A stretch of 64,000 nt of DNA, from positions 92,525-156,524 of the forward strand of contig CACZBD010000008.1 in assembly GCA_902779305.1 (NCBI GenBank). The letters run 5' to 3'. Positions 1-9,372 of the stretch are shown here, one piece after another. How positions within the stretch are numbered: position 1 is the stretch's first letter; each line of letters starts with the position of its first letter. Position numbers and translations under genes: made by a program. This stretch comes from an uncultured Lachnospiraceae bacterium. Its GTDB lineage: Bacteria > Bacillota > Clostridia > Lachnospirales > Lachnospiraceae. The notes below the pieces were generated by a model. That model did not search any database and was not told where the DNA came from. It saw nothing but the letters and a program-made list of their open reading frames with translations.

Positions 1-401
1 GCAGGACCGAGTCCGAAAACGATCATGTGATCCCTGATGCTGTCGACATATTTCTTCTGTCCGGCGGTTTTCGGTTTGACCGGTTTCCCGTTCATCGTAT
101 GGCAGATCAGATCCTCATCGATCTGAAGCATATTGACATCTTCAGCTTCTTCCACTTCATCAAGAATGTAATTCACCTGCTGTTGTGTGATCGTATTTCC
201 GCGTCTGGACAGTGCAGTCAGTTGATCAAGCACCTTTTCCGATGCTTCGATCGCAGGCACCTCGCCCATGATCTTCAGTTTCCCGTCGCGGTTTACGATC
301 GTAACACGAAAACGCTTTTCGATCTCTTTTACATAGGAATCAAAAGAACCGAAAATATTTCTGGCATGTTCACTGTCGATCTCGTACTCTCTGGTAAGCA
401 A
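1..401 (-). CDS. phoH: PhoH family ATPase, N-terminal part (cut by window edge)
   Basis: About 133 N-terminal residues of a PhoH-like protein are visible; the rest lies outside the window. The segment has the family's small N-terminal domain, then the stretch KPKTAGQKKYVDSIRDHMIV leading into GLGPA, the beginning of the Walker A loop. PhoH proteins are predicted cytoplasmic P-loop ATPases linked to RNA metabolism; the exact reaction is unsettled. The start is TTG at 401-399, chosen because AGGAGG lies five bases upstream and the family-like sequence LTREYEIDSEHARNIFGS follows at once. It begins 17 bases after the stop of pdp, so it is probably the next gene of the same operon. Confidence 0.88.
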   Translation of the reverse strand, partial: MLTREYEIDSEHARNIFGSFDSYVKEIEKRFRVTIVNRDGKLKIMGEVPAIEASEKVLDQLTALSRRGNTITQQQVNYILDEVEEAEDVNMLQIDEDLICHTMNGKPVKPKTAGQKKYVDSIRDHMIVFGLGP

Positions 402-418
402 ATTTTCCTCCTGGGATC

Positions 419-1723
419 CTACCGGATGATCTTTTTGATCAGTTTTCCGGGTTCCGTTTTGCGCTCTGAAAATGTATAGGCCTGATACAGACGTTCTGCA
501 GCCTCTTTCATTTTCTGTTCATCATTGGCATAAAGCGTGGCGATACTTTCGCCGGCGCTGACCTGATCTCCGGTCTTTTTCTTCAGAATGATCCCGACGG
601 AAAGATCGATCACATCCGTCTTGCTTCTTCTGCCGCCGCCAAGAAGCAGGGATGTATTGCCGACTTCCTCACACCGGATCTTTTCAACATACCCGTCATT
701 TTCGGCTTTGACCTCACAGGTAAGTGTTGCCTTTGGAAGCTTCTCGGGATGATAGACCTGTTCCCTGTCTCCGCCCTGCGCCTCAATAAAGTCAGCAAAT
801 TTATGCAGTGCGGTCCCGTCATCAAGAACCTGTTCCAGTCTTTGTCTTGCTTCTGCCTCATCGTTTGCTTTTCCGGCAAGATAAACCATCTGCGATCCGA
901 GTGTCAGGCAGAGTTCTTTCAGATCTTCCGGACCGCGTCCGTTTAAGGTGTCGATCGCTTCCTGTACCTCAAGGGCGTTTCCGACCGCATAACCCAAAGG
1001 CTGTTCCATATCGGAAATAACGGCTACCATCTTCCTGTTCAGACGTTTTCCGATATCCACCATGCTTGTTGCAAGTTCCGTAGCATCCTCTTCCGTTTTC
1101 ATAAACGCGCCGTTTCCGCATTTTACATCCAGAACAATGGCATCGGCGCCTGCGGCCAGCTTTTTGCTCATGATGGAACTGACGATCAGGGAAAGATTAT
1201 CCACGGTTCCCGTTACATCCCGCAGGGCATACAGCTTTTTATCGGCAGGCGCAAGATTCGCTGTCTGTCCCATGATGGAAATGCCGATCTTTGAAACATT
1301 TTGCAGAAACTGCTCATTGCTGATATCCGTATGAAATCCGGTAAAACTCTCCAGCTTATCGATCGTGCCGCCGGTATGTCCGAGCCCTCTTCCGCTCATC
1401 TTCGCAACGGGAACGCCAAGGCTTGCCACCATCGGTGTCAGTACCAGACTGGTCTTGTCTCCGACACCGCCTGTGGAATGTTTGTCGACCTTGATCCCGT
1501 TGATCGCGGAAAGATCCAGCACTTCTCCGCTGTTCATCATGGCCAGTGTCAGTTCAACCGTCTCTTCGGGATCCATGTGCCGAAACAGGATCGCCATCAG
1601 CATGGCTGACATCTGGTAATCCGGGATCTCGCCCTGTGTGTATCCCTTTACCATGTATTCGATCTCTTCTTTGGTAAGCTTTCCGCCATCTCTTTTTTTT
1701 CTGATCAGATCGACCATTAACAT
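419..1723 (-). CDS. pdp: Pyrimidine-nucleoside phosphorylase
   Basis: Catalyses reversible phosphorolysis of uridine, thymidine and deoxyuridine to free base and (deoxy)ribose-1-phosphate, a nucleoside salvage step in the cytoplasm. The 434-residue length is normal for the family. Visible signatures are the phosphate-binding stretch KHSTGGVGDKTS at residues 81-92 and SGRGLGHTGGTIDKLESF at 110-127, which is the thymidine/pyrimidine phosphorylase pattern. The ATG at 1723 has GGGAGG upstream. It lies between rlmH (40 bases upstream) and phoH (17 bases downstream), all on one strand, consistent with co-transcription. Pyrimidine-nucleoside rather than strict thymidine phosphorylase is preferred because of the Firmicute-type N-terminus (MVDLIRKKRDG). 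Confidence 0.95.
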   Translation of the reverse strand: MLMVDLIRKKRDGGKLTKEEIEYMVKGYTQGEIPDYQMSAMLMAILFRHMDPEETVELTLAMMNSGEVLDLSAINGIKVDKHSTGGVGDKTSLVLTPMVASLGVPVAKMSGRGLGHTGGTIDKLESFTGFHTDISNEQFLQNVSKIGISIMGQTANLAPADKKLYALRDVTGTVDNLSLIVSSIMSKKLAAGADAIVLDVKCGNGAFMKTEEDATELATSMVDIGKRLNRKMVAVISDMEQPLGYAVGNALEVQEAIDTLNGRGPEDLKELCLTLGSQMVYLAGKANDEAEARQRLEQVLDDGTALHKFADFIEAQGGDREQVYHPEKLPKATLTCEVKAENDGYVEKIRCEEVGNTSLLLGGGRRSKTDVIDLSVGIILKKKTGDQVSAGESIATLYANDEQKMKEAAERLYQAYTFSERKTEPGKLIKKIIR

Positions 1724-1763
1724 GTTCTGCCCTCCCGTTCTTTAAAAAACGAAATCACAACGG

Positions 1764-2243
1764 TCATTTATGATACGGCTCATGATGCATGATGCGGTAT
1801 GCACGATAGACCTGTTCCAACAGAATGACCCGCATCAGCTGATGCGGGAACGTCATTTTCGAAAAACTGAGTTTCAGATCCGCTTTATTTATGATCTCAG
1901 GACAGAGCCCCAAAGATCCGCCGATCACAAACTGGATATGGGAAACGGATCTTAACGCGGTATCGGCAAGCAATTTGGAGAATCCGACTGAATCCATCAT
2001 CCTGCCTTCAATGTCCAGCACGACGACAAAGGCCTGCTCCTTCAGATGCTTTAAAAGTCTTTCCCCTTCCCGTTTCTTAACCAGTTCATCCTCTGCAGCG
2101 CTTTGCTTATCTACGGTCTTCTCATCTTCTGTTTCCGTGATCTTAAGCGTACAGTATTTAGAGAGGCGCTTGGAATACTCCGCAATGGCATCCTTTAAAT
2201 AGGCTTCCTTGATCTTTCCGACACAGAGGATCTCAATGTTCAT
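1764..2243 (-). CDS. rlmH: 23S rRNA (pseudouridine1915-N3)-methyltransferase RlmH
   Basis: SPOUT-class, SAM-dependent enzyme that methylates pseudouridine 1915 in helix 69 of 23S rRNA on the assembled ribosome. The product is 159 residues, the usual length. The C-terminal half carries the cofactor knot: FVIGGSLGL, the LSFSKMTFPHQL motif, and the ending EQVYRAYRIMHHEPYHK, all hallmarks of RlmH. The start MNIEILCVGK at 2243 matches the family N-terminus; a start four codons further upstream is possible but atypical. The gene overlaps the 3' end of the preceding zinc-ribbon gene by 11 bases, indicating translational coupling. Confidence 0.95.
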   Translation of the reverse strand: MNIEILCVGKIKEAYLKDAIAEYSKRLSKYCTLKITETEDEKTVDKQSAAEDELVKKREGERLLKHLKEQAFVVVLDIEGRMMDSVGFSKLLADTALRSVSHIQFVIGGSLGLCPEIINKADLKLSFSKMTFPHQLMRVILLEQVYRAYRIMHHEPYHK

Positions 2244-2925
2244 AGATTTTTGCATACAGTGTTTCCAGAAGATTATCCAGGTAAGCGCGGTCCAGATCCG
2301 GATACTGTCCGAGGATCTTTTCTTTCATGAATTCATTTCTGGAAAAATACTTGATCTCTTCTTCCAATGCTTCATTGTTCAGATCCAGGCTCTCATCGAT
2401 CAGAGCCGCATCATAGTTGAACAAAAACCAGTTGATAACCTCTTCATCGGTTTCTTCTTCCTCTTCACTGATCGTCATGCATTTTTTGGCATCCAGAAAA
2501 GACTTGATCCCGATGACAATAAAAAACAGAAACATCACGGAAAGCGTGATGATGCTGATCAGACGGATATTGCTGTTTATATTAAGCGAAAACACGCCGG
2601 AAACGTACAGGATCACGACAATGATCCCGACCGCTCCGACACCGGTCAGCGCAAACCCGGAAGAACGGTAATCACCGGCCTTATCTTTTGCGGTCTTGTA
2701 TCCGGGCTCTTTTACAGTCTCTTCATCAAAAAGCGGTGTTCCCTGCTCATTCAGCTTTATCGCGAGTTCTTCTGCCGCCTTAAGATGCGCCTGTCTTTCC
2801 TCTTCTTCTTTCAAAGCATGTGCTTCCTCGATCTCTTTGAGAGATTCCACAAGCTGCGCGCCGCAATCAGCGCAAACGGTCACTCCGTCTTTATACTCGT
2901 ATTTACAATTCGGACACCAGGGCAT
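2233..2925 (-). CDS. Zinc-ribbon membrane protein of unknown function
   Basis: 230 residues, not matched to a named family. An N-terminal zinc ribbon (Cys4, Cys7, Cys18, Cys21) is followed by a Glu/Ala-rich charged helix (about 24-60) and two hydrophobic segments (about 92-112 and 122-143). The acidic C-terminal tail begins after SEEEEETDEE and probably folds back in the cytoplasm. GGAGG sits six bases before the ATG. It is 31 bases downstream of nfnB and overlaps rlmH, so it belongs to the same transcription unit, but nothing in that context fixes a role. Two other proteins in this window (5.3-6.8 and 56.9-58.2 kb) share the design of N-terminal zinc ribbon plus membrane anchor. Confidence 0.75.
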   Translation of the reverse strand: MPWCPNCKYEYKDGVTVCADCGAQLVESLKEIEEAHALKEEEERQAHLKAAEELAIKLNEQGTPLFDEETVKEPGYKTAKDKAGDYRSSGFALTGVGAVGIIVVILYVSGVFSLNINSNIRLISIITLSVMFLFFIVIGIKSFLDAKKCMTISEEEEETDEEVINWFLFNYDAALIDESLDLNNEALEEEIKYFSRNEFMKEKILGQYPDLDRAYLDNLLETLYAKIYEH

Positions 2926-2956
2926 TCTTTCCTCCCATCTTACGTGACGATCACGT

Positions 2957-4342
2957 TTACCTGTTCATAAGATATTTGTCGATGCCTTTTGCCGCAACTT
3001 TTCCGGCACCCATGGCAAGAATTACGGTCGCAGCACCGGTCACGGCATCTCCGCCGGCAAATACACCACCCTTGGATGTCTGTCCGCTTTCTTCTTCGGT
3101 CACGATCCCCTGTCTTTTGTTCACTTCAAGACCTGCAGTCGTGGATGCGATCAGCGGGTTGGGGGAAGTGCCGAGAGACATGATCACGGTATCCAGTTCC
3201 ATGACAAATTCGGAGCCTTTGATCTCGACCGGTCTGCGTCTGCCGGAAGCATCCGGTTCGCCCAGTTCCATGCGCACGCATTTCATGCCGCAGACCCAGC
3301 CGTTTTCATCCACAAGGATCTCCACGGGATTGGTCAGCAGTTCGAATTTGATCCCTTCTTCTTTGGCATGATGCACTTCTTCAACTCTGGCCGGCAGTTC
3401 CTCTTCACTTCTTCTGTATACGATACTGACGTCGGCGCCGAGTCTCAGTGCGGTCCTTGCCGCGTCCATGGCCACATTTCCGCCTCCGACAACGGCCACT
3501 TTCTTTCCGGCATTGATGGGTGTGTCATAGTTCTCATCAAACGCCTTCATCAGATTGCTTCTGGTCAGATATTCATTTGCGGAATAGACACCGTTTGCCG
3601 TTTCTCCGGGAATCCCCATGAATTTCGGCAGTCCCGCACCGCTTCCGATGAACACTGCTTCAAATCCTTCGTCATCCATCAGGCTGTCAATGGTAACGGA
3701 TTTGCCGATGACAACGTTCGTCTCGATCTTTACACCGAGCGCTTTCAGATTCTCGATCTCTTTTGCAACAACCTTCTGCTTGGGAAGACGGAACTCCGGG
3801 ATCCCATATACAAGTACGCCGCCGGGTTCATGCAAAGCTTCAAAGATCGTGACATCATATCCTTTTTTTGCAAGATCTCCCGCGCAGGTCAGACCGGAAG
3901 GACCGGATCCGATCACGGCAACTTTATGACCGTTCTTTTCTTTCGCAGGTTCCGGCTTCACGCCCAGTTCTCTTGCCTTATCGGCAACAAAACGTTCCAG
4001 TTTGCCGATGGAAACGGCTTCCCCTTTGATCCCGCGGATGCATTTCCCTTCACACTGGTTTTCCTGCGGACACACTCTGCCGCAGACTGCAGGCAAAGCG
4101 CTTGACTCAGCGATGATCGAAGATGCTTTTTGAATATCGCCGTTTTTTACTTCCTGAATAAACGCCGGAATATTGATCGAAACCGGGCAGGCCGTTACAC
4201 ATTGCGGATTCTTGCAGTTTAAACACCTTGCGGCTTCTTCTTTTGCCTCTTCCTCGTTATATCCTAAGCAGACTTCTTCAAAATTGGTCGCCCGAACATG
4301 CGGATCCTGTTCCCTGACCGGGACTTTTTTCATCATATCCAT
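2957..4342 (-). CDS. nfnB: NfnB: NADPH/FAD subunit of ferredoxin:NADP+ transhydrogenase
   Basis: 461-residue homologue of the glutamate synthase small subunit. Two Cys4 sets for [4Fe-4S] clusters lie at C40, C43, C48, C52 and C87, C91, C97, C101. A first dinucleotide fold GSGPSG at 145-150 binds FAD, and VVGGGNVAMDAARTAL near 288 with the following YRRSEEELPAR binds NADPH. On its own this could be called GltD-like, but it directly follows an NfnA-type subunit. The pair matches NfnAB, which couples NADH and reduced ferredoxin to NADPH formation by flavin-based electron bifurcation. Start and upstream stop overlap as TAATG, and GGAGG precedes the ATG, so the two subunits are translationally coupled. 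Confidence 0.9.
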   Translation of the reverse strand: MDMMKKVPVREQDPHVRATNFEEVCLGYNEEEAKEEAARCLNCKNPQCVTACPVSINIPAFIQEVKNGDIQKASSIIAESSALPAVCGRVCPQENQCEGKCIRGIKGEAVSIGKLERFVADKARELGVKPEPAKEKNGHKVAVIGSGPSGLTCAGDLAKKGYDVTIFEALHEPGGVLVYGIPEFRLPKQKVVAKEIENLKALGVKIETNVVIGKSVTIDSLMDDEGFEAVFIGSGAGLPKFMGIPGETANGVYSANEYLTRSNLMKAFDENYDTPINAGKKVAVVGGGNVAMDAARTALRLGADVSIVYRRSEEELPARVEEVHHAKEEGIKFELLTNPVEILVDENGWVCGMKCVRMELGEPDASGRRRPVEIKGSEFVMELDTVIMSLGTSPNPLIASTTAGLEVNKRQGIVTEEESGQTSKGGVFAGGDAVTGAATVILAMGAGKVAAKGIDKYLMNR

Positions 4343-5232
4343 TATTTGTCACCTCCGCAGTTTCCGCAATTTCCGTGGTGTGTATCACCTTCCGTCAGTT
4401 TCAGCATTGCTTTTCCTTCCTGGGTCTTATATAACTGCTGGCGTTTCATGGCCTGATCGAAATCAACGGCATGCCCGTCAAATTCAGGTCCGTCCACGCA
4501 TGCGAATTTCACTTCATTGTTGACGATCACCCTGCAGGCACCGCACATGCCGGTTCCGTCTACCATGATCGGGTTCAGGGAAACGATCGTGGGAAGATCC
4601 AGTTCCTTTGTCAGCAGGCAGACGAACTTCATCATGATCATCGGACCGATGGCAACACAGACGTCGTATTGTTTTCCCTGTTCTTTCACAAGGTCCTTGA
4701 TCACATCGGTCACCATGCCTTTTCTGACATAAGAGCCGTCATCCGTAGTCACATACAGGTTCCCGGCAACCGACTTCATCTGCTCCTCCAAGATCAGCAG
4801 ATCCTTCGTCTTGGATCCGACGATCACATCGGCAGCGATCCCGTGTTCATGCAGCCATTTCACCTGCGGATAGACCGGCGCCGTACCGACGCCGCCTGCA
4901 ACAAACAGATATTTTCTCTTTCTGACTTCTTCGATGGGATCCGTCACGAATTCGGACGGCTGGCCGAGCGGGCCTGTAAAATCATGAAACGCATCTCCGG
5001 CTTTTAACGCCGCCATTTTTTTGGTCGATGCGCCGACGGTCTGGAATACGATCGTTACGGTTCCTTTTTCTTTGTCAAAATCACAGATCGTAAGAGGGAT
5101 CCGTTCTCCCTTCTCATCAACCCTTACGATCACGAACTGTCCGGGCTTGCAGTGGTCTGCAACCCTTTTCGCCTCCACATCCATCAGATAGATGTTTTCG
5201 GCAAGGCATTCCGCCTTTACGATACGATACAT
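4342..5232 (-). CDS. nfnA: NfnA: FAD/[2Fe-2S] subunit of ferredoxin:NADP+ transhydrogenase
   Basis: 296-residue protein of the dihydroorotate dehydrogenase electron-transfer/sulfide dehydrogenase family. An N-terminal FAD domain is followed by an NAD-binding stretch (VAGGVGTAPVYPQ) and a [2Fe-2S] ligand region, GMCGACRVIVNNEVKFACVDG. The C-terminus carries extra cysteines (HHGNCGNCGG). In NfnAB this subunit is taken to handle NAD(H) and the NfnB subunit NADP(H). ATG 5232 was chosen over one five codons upstream because GAGGAGG is spaced correctly for it and MYRIVKAEC is the family N-terminus. PyrK is the main alternative, but no pyrD is adjacent and nfnB is. Confidence 0.9.
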   Translation of the reverse strand: MYRIVKAECLAENIYLMDVEAKRVADHCKPGQFVIVRVDEKGERIPLTICDFDKEKGTVTIVFQTVGASTKKMAALKAGDAFHDFTGPLGQPSEFVTDPIEEVRKRKYLFVAGGVGTAPVYPQVKWLHEHGIAADVIVGSKTKDLLILEEQMKSVAGNLYVTTDDGSYVRKGMVTDVIKDLVKEQGKQYDVCVAIGPMIMMKFVCLLTKELDLPTIVSLNPIMVDGTGMCGACRVIVNNEVKFACVDGPEFDGHAVDFDQAMKRQQLYKTQEGKAMLKLTEGDTHHGNCGNCGGDK

Positions 5233-5264
5233 CTTTTTCCTCCTCAAATATTGAATTGACGCCT

Positions 5265-6758
5265 TTAAAATGCTGTCAGTTTATAATCTCCCTCCGCAGA
5301 GTTCATATCCACTTTATATAATTCTCCTGTCAGCACATCGACCGCATAGACTCTTCCCGTCTTGACTTTTTCGGCCGTCTGCAGGGAATACTCTTCCACA
5401 AGATAATAGTTTTTCTCATTTTCACGGTAGGCGGAAGAACACTTGTATTCGGATTGTTTCACGCTTTTCCCGCCAAGTTTCAGACAAAGCTGCACGGCAT
5501 TTTCCGCCATGGTCACATCCACCAGGGTGACCATCTGCAAGGTATAAGTAGCTTCCACAACCTCGGAAGTCAAGCCTTCCGCATTGATCACGATAAAACG
5601 GAATGTCTTCTCCCTGATCGGCATGGGGATCGGCTGGTTATATACATTGGATTCCGCAGTCGGATCACTGCCGTCATCCGTATAATAGATCACTGCGCCT
5701 TCCGGTTTTTCAAGAGCGATCAGCTTCGGATCGGAATATTTACCGCCTTCTGTCAGAAGAACGGGATCGTCGAGCATCTTCTTTTCGATCACATAGGTCT
5801 TCTGCACAGGGTCGCTCATCATTCCCTTTTCATTGACGAACACGGCGGTAACGGTATGCTCGCCGACATCAAAGATAAAGGGACTGCTGTAGACAGCGGA
5901 TTCCTCATCCGGTTCGCTTCCGTCCAAAGTATAACGGATCGTTCCTTCTTCTTCGGAAATGATGGAAAGCTGTTCATCATCCGTATAAGTGCCGGACTCC
6001 AGACTGAACAGCGGCGGATCGGCGATATAATCGGCATAAGCCGTCCGGATCTCTTCATTATCCGTTTCTTCGAGCAATTCGGCAATGGCATTTTTATCAT
6101 CTGATGCAATATATGTATCCAGCAGCCGTTTTAAGTATTCCGGATCATTCTCATTCCCGGCAAAAGCACTCTTTAAAACCCCGATCGCTTCATCCGGCTG
6201 ATTCTTGGCAAAATAGCAGTCTGAAAGCAACAGGGAACTCTCCCTGTCAAGCGGTGCAACTTTTTGAAGTTCAAAAAGGCTCTCAATAGCAAGGTCATAT
6301 TCTCCCTGCCGGTACTGCGTGAGGGCTTTCGGGTACCATTCTTCCGGTTTCGGTTTTCTGTTCAGCAAAAGCAGGAGTGCAACGGCTGCGATAACAACCA
6401 GCGCGATCCCGGCAAAAACATAAGGCATATAAGGATACTTTTTTGTTTTCTGCCCCTGCTTTATTCTGCGTACCGGACGCCTTGTATGCTGCTTTTTGTC
6501 TTTTCTTTCCGTCTCCTCTTTCCGGATGTCGTCCTGTTTGATCTCGCGTTTCACGGCATCTGTCGGGATCTCCTTGGTAATGCCCTTCGCATCCACAATA
6601 GGCGCCGTTTTGACATCGCCGGCAACGGAAGAAAGCGTCACATGGATGCTCTCCTCCACCTGAAGGTCAAAATCAGGAACGATCTGGATCTCTTCCCCGC
6701 AGACTTCACAATATAAATGCCCTTCGGCTATTTCATTTCCGCATTTCGGACAGATCAT
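5265..6758 (-). CDS. Membrane-anchored zinc-ribbon/TPR protein with two chitobiase C-terminal-like domains
   Basis: 497 residues. Layout: zinc ribbon (C3, C6, C17, C20); charged linker rich in Lys/Arg to about 108; one membrane helix about 112-133; TPR-like helices about 143-240; then two tandem beta-sandwich repeats (about 248-325 and 331-407) of the chitobiase/hexosaminidase C-terminal type, each with the TLDGSEPD or TDDGSDPT motif; and an unassigned 90-residue end. The ribbon is expected inside and the TPR/beta part outside the cell. ATG 6758 is preferred to a GTG two codons earlier because GGAG is seven bases from the ATG. It precedes nfnA by 32 bases. Function is unknown; the same beta domain recurs in the giant surface protein at 49.6-56.6 kb. 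Confidence 0.8.
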   Translation of the reverse strand: MICPKCGNEIAEGHLYCEVCGEEIQIVPDFDLQVEESIHVTLSSVAGDVKTAPIVDAKGITKEIPTDAVKREIKQDDIRKEETERKDKKQHTRRPVRRIKQGQKTKKYPYMPYVFAGIALVVIAAVALLLLLNRKPKPEEWYPKALTQYRQGEYDLAIESLFELQKVAPLDRESSLLLSDCYFAKNQPDEAIGVLKSAFAGNENDPEYLKRLLDTYIASDDKNAIAELLEETDNEEIRTAYADYIADPPLFSLESGTYTDDEQLSIISEEEGTIRYTLDGSEPDEESAVYSSPFIFDVGEHTVTAVFVNEKGMMSDPVQKTYVIEKKMLDDPVLLTEGGKYSDPKLIALEKPEGAVIYYTDDGSDPTAESNVYNQPIPMPIREKTFRFIVINAEGLTSEVVEATYTLQMVTLVDVTMAENAVQLCLKLGGKSVKQSEYKCSSAYRENEKNYYLVEEYSLQTAEKVKTGRVYAVDVLTGELYKVDMNSAEGDYKLTAF

Positions 6759-6782
6759 CTGCACTCTCCGTCAGAACAACTA

Positions 6783-9335
6783 TCAAACATACTCTTCTAC
6801 AAACTGTTCAAACTGCTCCGCGCTCATTAAGACCTGACGCGGTTTGGTACCTTCGCTCTTGCTGACAACTTCATCCTCCGCAAGCTGATCCATGATACGG
6901 GCAGCCCTGTTAAAGCCGATCTTGAATCTTCTCTGCAGATTCCCGACAGAACCTTTATCGCTCTCGATCACGAACCTGCCGGCTTCCACATAAAGTTCAT
7001 CCCGTTCATTTTCAGAAGAAGAACTTTCCGTACCGGATGAAGTTCCCATGTTTTTCAGTTTCTCTTCGATCTCACTGTAATCAGGTTTCTGTTCCTGATG
7101 GTTACTTAAAAAGTCAACAACCGCCTGTACTTCCTGGTCGGACACATAAGCGCCCTGGATTCTGGCCGGTTTCGGATATCCTTGCGGATAAAAGAGCATG
7201 TCGCCTTTTCCGAGCAGCCTTTCCGCGCCGGTCATATCCAGAATGGTCCTCGAATCCGTACCGGAAGAAACGCTGAACGCGATCCTGCAAGGCATATTAT
7301 TTTTGATCAGACCGGTAATGACATCCACGGAAGGCCGCTGTGTGGCAAGCACAAGATGGATGCCTGCCGCCCTTGCCAGCTGTGCCAGACGGCAGATCGC
7401 GGTTTCCACTTCATTGGATGCCACCATCATCAGATCGGCAAGCTCATCCACGATAATGACGATCTGCGGAAGCGGTTTATACTGTTCCTTTTCCTCTTCG
7501 GTCTTTGCTTCCGCATAAAGGGATTCCATCTTCTTGTTGTAGCCCTTCAGATCCCGGACCGTATTGGCGGCAAATTTATCATAACGTTCCATCATTTCGT
7601 TAACGCCCCAGTTAAGCGCCGCCGCAGCTTTCTTCGCGTCGGTGACGACGGGGATCATCAGATGGGGAATACCGTTGTAAACACTTAATTCCACAACTTT
7701 CGGATCGATCAGGATCAGTTTGACCTCATCCGGGGTTGCTTTGTAGAGGATGCTCATGATCAGCGTATTGATGCAGACGGATTTACCGGAGCCCGTAGCG
7801 CCTGCGATCAGAGCATGCGGCATTTTGGCAATATCCGAAACGACCACTTTACCCGCAAGGTCCTTGCCGACGGCAAAGCTGATCTTGGATTCCGCATTCT
7901 GAAAAGCATCGCTTTCCAACAGATCCCGGAACATGACGATGGAATTCTGCGCATTCGGGACTTCGATGCCGACTGCGGATTTCCCCGGGATCGGTGCTTC
8001 GATCCTGATGTCCGTTGCAGCCATATGCAGTTTGATATCATCGATCAAGCCTACGATCTTGCTGACTTTGACACCGGCTTCCGGTTCCACTTCATAGCGG
8101 GTGACCGTCGGTCCCTGGCTGATGTCTGTGACACGCGCCTTCACGCCGAACATATCCAGGGTCTCTCTTAATTTCTCGGCAGTTTCATTCAGCTGTGCCT
8201 TGGAATCCGCGCTGCTTTTTTTACCTTTTTCCAGCAGGTGGAGCGGCGGGAAGACGTAAGAACCGTCCCCTCTTGCGGCAGAGGATGATCCAGGTTTACT
8301 TGCCGTACTCTTTGCGGATTTTTTGCCGCTTTCTTTTACACTTCTTTCAGCGGGTTTCTCTGCCGGATCCTCTGCGGCATCGTTTTCGGTTCCGTCCGAC
8401 TCCTCTTCCATGGTGATCTCGTGCATGGCATTGGTCTTATGGGATGATTTTTTCTTCGGTTTTTCCCTGCCGATCTCATCCACATAATCATCAACAAACC
8501 CATCCCCGGTCACATTGATGGAATGTTCATTCTTCAGAGAATATCCGTCTGAAGAAACTTCTTCCGTATCTTCTTCGAAAAATGAAGGGATCTCCTCCGG
8601 TTCCTTTTCGGGCTTTAATGCGGTGTCCAGCATGACACCTGTAAATTTCTTATCTGTTCTGCGCAGTCCTTCCGCAGCATTTTCCGCTTCTCTCTCGTAG
8701 GCCTCCCGTCTTTGTTCCTGACGTTCCCGGCGCTTTTCTTTATGCCGGATCGCAAATTCATCTGCCTTGTTATAGATCTGCTCCGATCCCTTTTGTACGC
8801 CCTTAAAGAAAGATCTTTCGGTGATCAGAACGACCGCGATGATCAATAGAACGATCAGAAGCACCCAGGTGCCGACTTTTCCGATACTCTTCAGAAACAG
8901 CCACGCAAAGATGCAGCCGATCAGTCCGCCTGAGGTGCGCCTTGACTGGCAGGCTGCGTAGAAAGTGCGCACCTCCTGCCTGAGGATGTCGGAGGTAAAC
9001 AAAAGCGATGCAAAACAACAAAGGATCACGACCAGAACAATGGCCGCGCCGACTTTTACCCATGCGACTTTTTTACCGCGGTTTGACAGATAGAAAGCTA
9101 CTGCAAAGAACAACGCAACCGGAACAAGATAAGATACCATGCCGAATATGCCGAACATAAACGAGTTGATCCAGTTTCCGATTCGTCCTGCGAGATGAAA
9201 TAAACTTAAGAATAATAAAATGCAAAATGCAAGAACGGCCAACAGGATCACGTCATCCAGGATTGGATTTGACGGATTCTGATCCTGCCCCTTCTTTGCA
9301 GAATGTGCTTTCCCCGTATGAGACCCCTTTGCCAT
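6783..9335 (-). CDS. ftsK: DNA translocase FtsK/SpoIIIE
   Basis: 850-residue septal DNA pump that moves chromosome ends out of the closing division (or sporulation) septum. Membrane helices lie within about residues 26-172; a charged, disordered linker covers about 190-375. The motor has Walker A GATGSGKS at 512-519, Walker B ILIDPK near 541 and IVIIVDELADLMM further on, plus RQRAAGIHLVLATQRPSVDV-type helicase sequence (seen here as LARAAGIHLVLATQRPSV). The last 75 residues form the winged-helix gamma domain that reads oriented DNA sequences. TAAGGAGG precedes ATG 9335. FtsK and SpoIIIE cannot be told apart by sequence alone here. The gene follows uppP by 37 bases and precedes the TPR protein by 24. 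Confidence 0.95.
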   Translation of the reverse strand: MAKGSHTGKAHSAKKGQDQNPSNPILDDVILLAVLAFCILLFLSLFHLAGRIGNWINSFMFGIFGMVSYLVPVALFFAVAFYLSNRGKKVAWVKVGAAIVLVVILCCFASLLFTSDILRQEVRTFYAACQSRRTSGGLIGCIFAWLFLKSIGKVGTWVLLIVLLIIAVVLITERSFFKGVQKGSEQIYNKADEFAIRHKEKRRERQEQRREAYEREAENAAEGLRRTDKKFTGVMLDTALKPEKEPEEIPSFFEEDTEEVSSDGYSLKNEHSINVTGDGFVDDYVDEIGREKPKKKSSHKTNAMHEITMEEESDGTENDAAEDPAEKPAERSVKESGKKSAKSTASKPGSSSAARGDGSYVFPPLHLLEKGKKSSADSKAQLNETAEKLRETLDMFGVKARVTDISQGPTVTRYEVEPEAGVKVSKIVGLIDDIKLHMAATDIRIEAPIPGKSAVGIEVPNAQNSIVMFRDLLESDAFQNAESKISFAVGKDLAGKVVVSDIAKMPHALIAGATGSGKSVCINTLIMSILYKATPDEVKLILIDPKVVELSVYNGIPHLMIPVVTDAKKAAAALNWGVNEMMERYDKFAANTVRDLKGYNKKMESLYAEAKTEEEKEQYKPLPQIVIIVDELADLMMVASNEVETAICRLAQLARAAGIHLVLATQRPSVDVITGLIKNNMPCRIAFSVSSGTDSRTILDMTGAERLLGKGDMLFYPQGYPKPARIQGAYVSDQEVQAVVDFLSNHQEQKPDYSEIEEKLKNMGTSSGTESSSSENERDELYVEAGRFVIESDKGSVGNLQRRFKIGFNRAARIMDQLAEDEVVSKSEGTKPRQVLMSAEQFEQFVEEYV

Positions 9336-9372
9336 TATTTTCCTCCTTAACTCCCCCTAAAACAACATCATC

